Origin: Planctomycetota bacterium
Lineage (GTDB): Bacteria; Planctomycetota; UBA1135; UBA2386
Length of the DNA stretch: 40,779 nt
Reading direction: 5' to 3'
Assembly: GCA_020638695.1 (NCBI GenBank)
Contig: JACKIB010000030.1
Coordinates: 1 to 40,779 of the forward strand
Part shown: positions 35,168 to 40,779 of the stretch, in pieces
How the letters are laid out: each line of letters starts with the position of its first letter
Numbering within the stretch: the first letter of the stretch is position 1
Notes under the pieces: generated by a model
What the model was told of the DNA's origin: nothing
The model's input: only the letters and a program-made list of their open reading frames with translations
The model's database searches: none
Made by a program: the position numbers and the translations under genes

Positions 35168-37756
35168 ATGCTTCGACTTCCGCGCCGGCTCACCCTCTGC
35201 TGGGTGGCCCCCTGCTCGTGGCTCCTGCACACCGCCGCTGCCCAGCAGGTCACCCCCCTCGCCCGAGAACAGTACCTCCGACCACCCCAGAGGATCGCCG
35301 CCGTGCTCGACGGTGCGGCCCTCCACCAGGCGGTGACGCTGCGGACGCTCGGCCCCGATGGCGAGCACTTCCTGATCCCGCGCAGCGGCGGCATGACGCC
35401 GCTCGAGCGGCTGGCGCGCGACCATGTCCACCTGGCGGAGTTGGCGATCGACCACCGGGCATTGCGCGCGCACCGCCTCAACCTGGCGAACACCATCGGC
35501 TACCGGCTGTTCTCGCACCGCAGTGGGAAGTTCACGGACATCGCCACACCGGAAGGCGCGTGGGTGAGTGGCGCATCGTTCTCACCGAACGGCAAGAAGC
35601 TGGCGTTCCTCGCCCACAGCGACCGCGCCACCGAGCTGTTCGTCGCCGATGTCGCGACCGGCCGAACGCGGCGCGTGACGGGTCGTCCACTGCTCGCGAC
35701 GTTGGTGTCTTCCCTCGTGTGGACCTGGGACAGCAATTCGCTCTTGGCCGTGGTGGTTCCGGAGCGCATGGGTCCGCTACCGCAACCCGCGTCGCTGCCC
35801 AGTGCGCCCCGCGCGTTCGTCTCCGATCCCGGAAGGACACCGAACCGGACCTTCCGCTTCCTCCTGCAATCCCCGTTTGAACGCCGGTTGCTGGAACACT
35901 TGATTACCGGCCAACTGTGTCTGATCGAAGTGGCAACCGGTGAACTCACACCGATCGGCAAGCCGGCGATGCTGTCGCGCATCGATGTGGCCCCCGACGG
36001 CAAGTACTTCCGCGTGTCCACGGTCCAGAAACCGTTCTCGTACTCGGTGCCCCTGCACGCGTTCGGCACTCGGGACGAGATCTGGGACATCTCCGGCAAG
36101 CCGGTGGCCCGACTCGGGGAGCGGAAGCTGCGCCTCGCCCAGCAGTCCACCCCGCCCACGCCATCCGGAAAGCGCGCGCTGGGTTGGCGACCGGACGGCC
36201 ACGGTCTGTCGTACTTGGAGCGCGAGCCGCCTGCGAAGCCAGCGCGCCCCAGCGGCACCCCGAACGCACCCAAGCCAGCCGCGGCGGCGCCGCCGGTCAA
36301 ACGCAAGGATCGGGTGATGCAGTGGCTCGCGCCGTACAGCGTCGGAACCAGCAAGGTGGTGTGGGAGAGCGAGATCCCGATCGACAGCGTGGCCTACTCG
36401 CAAGACTGTCAGACGATCTACGTCACGCAGACCGACAAGGGCACGCGGCGGGTATTCGCGGTGGAGCTGAACAACCCGAACCGCCGCCTGACGATCCTCG
36501 ACCACCCGACGACATCGACGTCGACGCCCGGCGCGCCGCCGGCACGCGGGCGCGCTGCCGAATCGGGAAGGGCCAGCCTGCTGACGAAACCCGGCAAGCA
36601 CGGCGGGCGCATCGTGCGGCGGTCACGCGATCGACGCTGCGTGTTCGTCTCCGGCGTCGACGAACCCAAGGACCCATCGCGCAGCGGCGCGCGCACCTAC
36701 GTGGACCGGATCGAGCCGGGATCCAACAAGCGAACCCGCGTGTGGCAGGGCGCCGGCGATGCACACGAAGCGCTGCTCGCGGTCCTCGATGACGACTTCT
36801 CGCGACTGATCATCAGCCACGAGACCGCGACCGAGGTGCCGAACTCGTACTTGTTGGACCGAGAAACGAAGAGCTTTGCGCGGTTGACCGACAACACGGA
36901 CCCGGCGCCCGAAGTGACGATGGCAGAGCGGTTGCGCTTTCGGGTCGAGCGGGTCGACGGTTTCAAGTTCTGGGTCAGCGTCACGATCCCACGGCACTAC
37001 GGCGATCGTCTTCCCGCGCTGTTCTGGGTCTACCCGCGCGAGTTCACCGATCAAAAGACCTACGACGACCAGCGCAAGCCGCCGAACCCGCACCGGTTCC
37101 CGACGCTGCGACCGCGCTCGATGGAGCTCCTGGTGTTGCACGGCTACGTGGTGGTCACCCCGGACTGCCCGATCGTCGGTCCCCGCGGGCGGATGAACGA
37201 CAACTTCGTGGCAGACCTGCGCAACAGCCTGTGGGCGGTGATCGACGAGCTCGACAAGCGGCAGATCATCGACCGGGACCGCTTGGCGATCGGTGGCCAC
37301 AGCTACGGCGCATTCGCCACGGCCAACGCGCTCGCCCACACGCCGTTCTTCAAGGCGGGGATCGCCGGCGACGGCAACTACAACCGAACGCTGACCCCGA
37401 TGTCGTTCCAGAGCGAGCGACGCTTCCTGTGGGACGCCCGCGAAACGTACCTGCGGATGTCGCCGCTGCTCTACGCCAACCAGATCCAAGGCGCCCTGCT
37501 GATGTACCACGGCCTTGCCGACAGCAACTCGGGCACGTTCCCCCTCAACTCGCCGCGGTTGTTCCAAGCGCTGAACGGGCTGGGCAAGCACGCCGCCTTG
37601 TATCTCTACCCGCACGAGGAACACGGCCCGGTGGCCGGTGCGACGGTCCTCGACCTGTGGGCACGTTGGTGCGAGTGGCTCGACGTGCACGTCAAGGACC
37701 CACACAAGGGCACCGGGCGCGGCAAGGTTCGACCCACCGAGGATCGCACCCGCTGA
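35168..37756 (+). CDS. Exported S9-family (prolyl oligopeptidase-like) serine peptidase
   Basis: 862 residues from ATG 35168. Signal peptide MLRLPRRLTLCWVAPCSWLLHTAAAQ. A long N-terminal region with beta-propeller-like strands (ASFSPNGKKLAFLAHSDRATELFVADVATGRTRRV; AVVVPERMG) is followed by a low-complexity Pro/Ala linker near 36230-36300. The C-terminal alpha/beta-hydrolase domain has the triad Ser712 (GGHSYGAF), Asp785 (GLADSNSG) and His819 (EEHGP). By family it cleaves short peptides, often after proline or basic residues; specificity is unknown. It is probably periplasmic. No Shine-Dalgarno sequence is strong, but GGAGGGA occurs ~20 nt upstream. Repeats B2/A4 and a hairpin precede it. Confidence 0.9.
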   Translation: MLRLPRRLTLCWVAPCSWLLHTAAAQQVTPLAREQYLRPPQRIAAVLDGAALHQAVTLRTLGPDGEHFLIPRSGGMTPLERLARDHVHLAELAIDHRALRAHRLNLANTIGYRLFSHRSGKFTDIATPEGAWVSGASFSPNGKKLAFLAHSDRATELFVADVATGRTRRVTGRPLLATLVSSLVWTWDSNSLLAVVVPERMGPLPQPASLPSAPRAFVSDPGRTPNRTFRFLLQSPFERRLLEHLITGQLCLIEVATGELTPIGKPAMLSRIDVAPDGKYFRVSTVQKPFSYSVPLHAFGTRDEIWDISGKPVARLGERKLRLAQQSTPPTPSGKRALGWRPDGHGLSYLEREPPAKPARPSGTPNAPKPAAAAPPVKRKDRVMQWLAPYSVGTSKVVWESEIPIDSVAYSQDCQTIYVTQTDKGTRRVFAVELNNPNRRLTILDHPTTSTSTPGAPPARGRAAESGRASLLTKPGKHGGRIVRRSRDRRCVFVSGVDEPKDPSRSGARTYVDRIEPGSNKRTRVWQGAGDAHEALLAVLDDDFSRLIISHETATEVPNSYLLDRETKSFARLTDNTDPAPEVTMAERLRFRVERVDGFKFWVSVTIPRHYGDRLPALFWVYPREFTDQKTYDDQRKPPNPHRFPTLRPRSMELLVLHGYVVVTPDCPIVGPRGRMNDNFVADLRNSLWAVIDELDKRQIIDRDRLAIGGHSYGAFATANALAHTPFFKAGIAGDGNYNRTLTPMSFQSERRFLWDARETYLRMSPLLYANQIQGALLMYHGLADSNSGTFPLNSPRLFQALNGLGKHAALYLYPHEEHGPVAGATVLDLWARWCEWLDVHVKDPHKGTGRGKVRPTEDRTR

Positions 37757-37771
37757 GCCAGCGGGAAGGCC

Positions 37772-39013
37772 CTACTGCGCGAGCTCGATGGGGCGGACGT
37801 TGGAGATCGTCAGCACACCGGATGGCGCCGCACCGTCGAGCGTGAAGAACGCCGTCCAGATCCGCAGCCCGGCGAGCGCCGGGTGGGGATTGGCGATGGT
37901 CGCCAGCGTCTCACCCGACGGCGGCAGCGCACCGCCGTACCCAGTTGTCACGCCGCTCAGGCCACCGATCGACATCAGCAGCAGGCCATCGACGTTCAGC
38001 GGCACGGTGCGGGTGTCGAGCGGGAAGCCCGGAGTGCTGCCGAGCGACAGCGCCCCGAGGAACACCTTGCCGCCCGCTCCCGGATCGCGGTAGTGGACGC
38101 GCATCACGCCGGTGGTCGAAGCGATGCCGTCGGTGGTGAGGCCGGCGAAGCGTGTCACGTAGACGTCGTAGTACGCCGGAGCACCGTTGTTCTGGCACAG
38201 ATACAACTCGCTGCCATCGCGGCTGAGCGTCACACCGAGGCCGGCCAGCCCCGGCAGCGCTACCGGGGCACTGAACTTGGCCGTCGGGTTGGTGCGCTCG
38301 GCGAACATCACATCGAGTGCGCTGGTCGTGCGATTCTGGCGGATGAACACCAACCGCAGCCCATCCGGTGAGATCTCCGGATCGCGCTCGGCGGAGGTCG
38401 ACGAGACCTCGGTGACCAGCGTCGGCGTCCCGAACTTCCCGGTCGGTGTGGTGCGCTGCGCCATCCAGATGGCCCCGTTGGGCGCGTTCGGGGATCCGGT
38501 TCGATTCGACAAGAAGAACAGCGTGAGTCCGTCCGCGGTGATCGACGGGTCACCGTCCGCGGCGCTCGCGTCGTTCACCTCCGACACGTACGTGGGCGTC
38601 CCCCATGGCGCGGCGGTGCTCGTCCGGGTCGCCCGCATGATGTCGAGGCTGCCCTGTCCGGAGCGGCTGCTGGTAGCGAAGTAGATCTCCAGTCCGTCGG
38701 CACGGAGGAACGGCGCGGAATCGTGCCCGGTGGCATCCGACAGGGTCGCCTCCACTGCCGGAGCGCTCCACGCTTGACCCCGGCCCGTTCGGGAAGCCAC
38801 GTAGATATCCCAGTTGAGCGAAGAATTGTTGTAACGAGCGAGATGCATGGTCAGGCCGTCTGCCGAGACGTGTGGCCCGAGGTCGCTGGCCGAAGTGCTG
38901 GTCAGCGCGTTGTCGATCACCGGCGTAGCCCAGCCCGACTGCCCGGGCAGACAGGGCAACAGCAGGAGGCACGGCAGACAGAACCTGGCGGGAATCCGAG
39001 TGGGAGTGCGCAT
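37772..39013 (-). CDS. Exported PD40 beta-propeller protein with shared C-terminal module
   Basis: 413 residues. Signal peptide MRTPTRIPARFCLPCLLLLPCL, cleavage near PGQ. Four PD40/TolB-type blades are visible: GPHVSADGLTMHLARY, SAPFLRADGLEIYFATS, DPSITADGLTLFFLSNR, DPEISPDGLRLVFIRQ, plus LSRDGSELYLCQN. The last ~115 residues carry the shared C-terminal module: VFLGALSLGSTPGFPLDT, VPLNVDGLLLMS, GETLATIANPHPALAGLRIW, FFTLDGAAPSGVLTISN. PD40 proteins often bind other envelope proteins. A TACGAT -10-like element lies 7 nt before ATG 39013. Convergent with the S9 peptidase gene (15 bp between stops). Confidence 0.85.
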   Translation of the reverse strand: MRTPTRIPARFCLPCLLLLPCLPGQSGWATPVIDNALTSTSASDLGPHVSADGLTMHLARYNNSSLNWDIYVASRTGRGQAWSAPAVEATLSDATGHDSAPFLRADGLEIYFATSSRSGQGSLDIMRATRTSTAAPWGTPTYVSEVNDASAADGDPSITADGLTLFFLSNRTGSPNAPNGAIWMAQRTTPTGKFGTPTLVTEVSSTSAERDPEISPDGLRLVFIRQNRTTSALDVMFAERTNPTAKFSAPVALPGLAGLGVTLSRDGSELYLCQNNGAPAYYDVYVTRFAGLTTDGIASTTGVMRVHYRDPGAGGKVFLGALSLGSTPGFPLDTRTVPLNVDGLLLMSIGGLSGVTTGYGGALPPSGETLATIANPHPALAGLRIWTAFFTLDGAAPSGVLTISNVRPIELAQ

Positions 39014-39020
39014 CCCCGCG

Positions 39021-39026
39021 ATCGTA
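39021..39026 (-). promoter_or_regulatory. -10-like TACGAT before the PD40 gene
   Basis: TACGAT on the minus strand, 7 nt before ATG 39013, suggesting a leaderless mRNA. No obvious -35. Confidence 0.4.
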
Positions 39027-39036
39027 TCGCGAACGC

Positions 39037-39057
39037 GCCGGCCGGGGTCCGGCCGGC
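39037..39057. terminator. GC-rich hairpin between the GH-like and PD40 genes
   Basis: GCCGGCCGG-GGT-CCGGCCGGC: perfect 9-bp stem with a 3-nt loop, 10 bp after the stop of the glycoside-hydrolase-like gene on the minus strand. No U-tract follows. Probably a transcript end or stabilising structure. Confidence 0.45.
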
Positions 39058-39066
39058 GGCCTCCGG

Positions 39067-40779
39067 TCACGGGGCGATCGTGACTACCGTGAGGTTCGAG
39101 GCGAACAGCGGCGCCCCGGACGTGCGATCGACCCCGACCGCCGCGAAGTGTAGCTTCATCCCGATGAACGGCCCGGGCACCACGTTGGGCGGCAGCACGA
39201 ACTTCGGCGATGCGGTACCGAGGAAGTCGAACGCGCCGGCGAAGCGCGGGAACATCGGACCGTTGATACCGAGGTAGGCAAGCGTGGTCAGCGGATCGAC
39301 GTTGAGTGGCACCCGGATGCCCCCCAAGGGGGTGCCCGGCAGCGGCCCCGAGAACGCGGTGAACACCACGTAGCTCTGCCCGCCGAACGCGGGCCCGGGC
39401 AGCAGACGCATCGCCACCTCGCCGCCCGCCTGCGCGGAGACGGTCGCCGTGGTCGGCGTCAGCACCGGCGCGGGCGCGAACCGCACACTCGCCACCGCGG
39501 TGCGGCCCGCGGGGTCGCGCACCAGGATCGAGACGATCGCCGGCTCGAGGTTCGGCAGCACCACCTGACGCGAGCTCAGTCCGTACGGCCCACCTTCGAA
39601 CGATCCATCCCCGTCGAGATCGACGCTCGCCTGCAGCTGGGCCGCAGGGTACTTCGCATGCTGGCTGGCAGAGGCGTCGAGGTAGGCCTGCACACCGCTC
39701 TGCACCAAGCCGAACGCGGCCACCGGCAGGTCCGGACCGGCCTCGCTGTAGTTCGCCAGACCGGTGAACCAGCTCGTCTTGCCGCGCGCCGTGAAGTAGC
39801 GGAACGCCATGAACCCGTCGGCACCTCCGCGCAACGCGCCACGGCAGCATGCCTCCACGGTCGCCTGGGTGGTGGTCTCACCGGTGCTGTCCCAGGTGCG
39901 GATCGCCGGCAGAATGCGGCACCGGTGTGCTGCGTTGGTCACCGCGGTCCGGGCGTACAACCCGACCTGACGCAAGTAGCCCTCCATGAGCGCGAGGTTG
40001 CTGCCGTACACGTGCCCGTTGGCGGTGTACGCCATCGGCATCAGGCAGTCGATCCGCGCTGCCATCTGCTCCCAGTTCTGGCCGTAGTTGGTGGACAAGT
40101 ACGACAACGTCTCGGCGTAGGTGCGGAACTTGTTGTCGTAGCTGGCACCGTCGATCGCGTACGCCCCGGCGATCACGAACGCATGGATCGGCATTGGTCC
40201 GACCTCGGCGCGCATCGCATCGAGGAAGCGGTTGACCAGCGCCGGCGAGTTGCTGCCACCGAACCACCGGATGTAGTCGAGTGCGATGCCGTCCAACGGG
40301 TAGACGCGCTGGCCGTTGGGGTGGTAGCTGTGCACCAGATAGCGCAGCACCGTCTCGACCATGAAGTCCTGATGTCCGAGATCGCTCGGGTACGGCGCCG
40401 GGTCGCCGAACACCTGCACCACTCCCACCACCTGCAGTCCGGCGCGGTGCGCCTTGGCGACGAAGGTGCCGAGCGTGATCTGTGGCACCAGCCTGCCGTG
40501 CGCGGCGTTCCAACTACCCGCCTCGTCCACGATGTGCAGCTCACCGGTCTTCGATCCGGTGGTCTTCCACACGTGCATGTAGATCGTGTCGAGCCCGGTC
40601 CGCTTGGCCTGGTCGATGATCTCGTCTTGGTAGGAATCGATGTTGCCGACCAGCCACGGCCAGACACCGATCGCGGCGTCGGCGGAGCGCTGACCGAGTA
40701 TCGACCCGGCCAGCGAGAGCAGGAGGAACAGGGCTAGTGCCCCTCGTCTGAAGTTCGCAGCAAGTGTGGCGGCGTCAGT
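39067..40779 (-). CDS. Exported glycoside-hydrolase-like (GHL10-type) protein, 5' end missing
   Basis: At least 570 residues; no start codon is found in frame before the right edge, so the gene begins outside. The first visible residues form a signal peptide (RRGALALFLLLSLAGSILGQ). The TIM-barrel-like part contains DEIIDQAKRTGLDTIYMHVW, AHRAGLQVVGVVQVFGD and DGIALDYIRWFGG, the pattern of GHL10/DUF187-type putative glycosidases, with CLMPMAYTANG and GADGFMAFRYF later. A PKD-like or Ig-like segment with DLDGDGS follows, then the C-terminal module (IRVPLNVDPLTTLAYLG, VPGPFIGMKLHFAAVG, LFASNLTVVTI). Catalytic residues cannot be assigned with certainty. Likely acts on polysaccharides outside the cell. 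Confidence 0.85.
   Translation of the reverse strand, partial: TDAATLAANFRRGALALFLLLSLAGSILGQRSADAAIGVWPWLVGNIDSYQDEIIDQAKRTGLDTIYMHVWKTTGSKTGELHIVDEAGSWNAAHGRLVPQITLGTFVAKAHRAGLQVVGVVQVFGDPAPYPSDLGHQDFMVETVLRYLVHSYHPNGQRVYPLDGIALDYIRWFGGSNSPALVNRFLDAMRAEVGPMPIHAFVIAGAYAIDGASYDNKFRTYAETLSYLSTNYGQNWEQMAARIDCLMPMAYTANGHVYGSNLALMEGYLRQVGLYARTAVTNAAHRCRILPAIRTWDSTGETTTQATVEACCRGALRGGADGFMAFRYFTARGKTSWFTGLANYSEAGPDLPVAAFGLVQSGVQAYLDASASQHAKYPAAQLQASVDLDGDGSFEGGPYGLSSRQVVLPNLEPAIVSILVRDPAGRTAVASVRFAPAPVLTPTTATVSAQAGGEVAMRLLPGPAFGGQSYVVFTAFSGPLPGTPLGGIRVPLNVDPLTTLAYLGINGPMFPRFAGAFDFLGTASPKFVLPPNVVPGPFIGMKLHFAAVGVDRTSGAPLFASNLTVVTIAP
40748..40779. repeat. Probable end of a repeat C element at the window edge
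   Basis: Bases 40748-40768 match the complement of the right end of C2 at 18 of 21 positions (CTGAAGTTCGCAGCAAGTGTG). The rest of the element would lie outside the window. It overlaps the upstream codons of the glycoside-hydrolase-like gene. Confidence 0.5.

Overview
The window is a high-GC bacterial chromosome segment with no rRNA, tRNA, phage or CRISPR signature. The best fit is a member of Planctomycetota. The reasons are several large secreted proteins of unknown function, three ECF-type sigma factors (two paired with membrane-anchored Ser/Thr kinases, one of which carries a formylglycine-generating-enzyme-like domain), and a beta-sandwich-like C-terminal module shared by most of the secreted proteins. 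The taxonomic call is an inference from gene content; Myxococcota or Acidobacteriota cannot be excluded.

Layout. 0-3.2 kb: two secreted proteins flanking a DUF952 gene. 3.4-9.6 kb: a complete SOS mutagenesis cassette, lexA-imuA-imuB-dnaE2. A palindromic operator lies inside the lexA promoter, and an unusual 14 x 14-bp tandem repeat separates lexA from imuA. 9.6-10.9 kb: a visibly AT-richer island with one or two small ORFs. 10.9-14.1 kb: a DUF6941-like gene and, divergently, a Calx-beta/FG-GAP protein. 14.1-15.0 kb: no convincing protein gene but strong evidence for a structured RNA on the minus strand, ending in an intrinsic terminator. 15.1-18.7 kb: cstA-type carbon-starvation transporter and a divergent LamG-type secreted protein. 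19.0-22.2 kb: an ECF sigma factor overlapping a kinase/FGE-fold protein. 22.3-26.7 kb: a secreted protein, then divergently a three-gene chain (149-aa unknown, rsmB-like rRNA methyltransferase, RluA-type pseudouridine synthase). 26.9-28.1 kb: a frameshifted beta-lactamase-family gene. 28.5-34.6 kb: a secreted protein, an ECF/kinase-TPR pair, a third ECF factor and a VOC-fold protein. 35.2-40.8 kb: an S9-type peptidase, a PD40 beta-propeller protein and a 5'-incomplete glycoside-hydrolase-like protein that runs off the right edge.

Three families of short intergenic repeats (called A, B and C here) recur between genes. At least one copy of each has terminal inverted repeats, and they are often found directly next to each other (C1-A1, A3-C2, B2-A4). 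They look like non-autonomous mobile elements. One copy (B1) supplies the last codons and the stop of cstA.

The most unusual features are: (1) the repeat between lexA and imuA, which contains five tandem ATG-CCN-CTG-CCC-TGA mini-cistrons copying the first four codons of ImuA; (2) the structured RNA at 14.4-14.8 kb; (3) the A/B/C repeat families; (4) the shared C-terminal module of secreted proteins; and (5) several promoters whose -10 element lies only 4-9 nt from the start codon, suggesting leaderless mRNAs.
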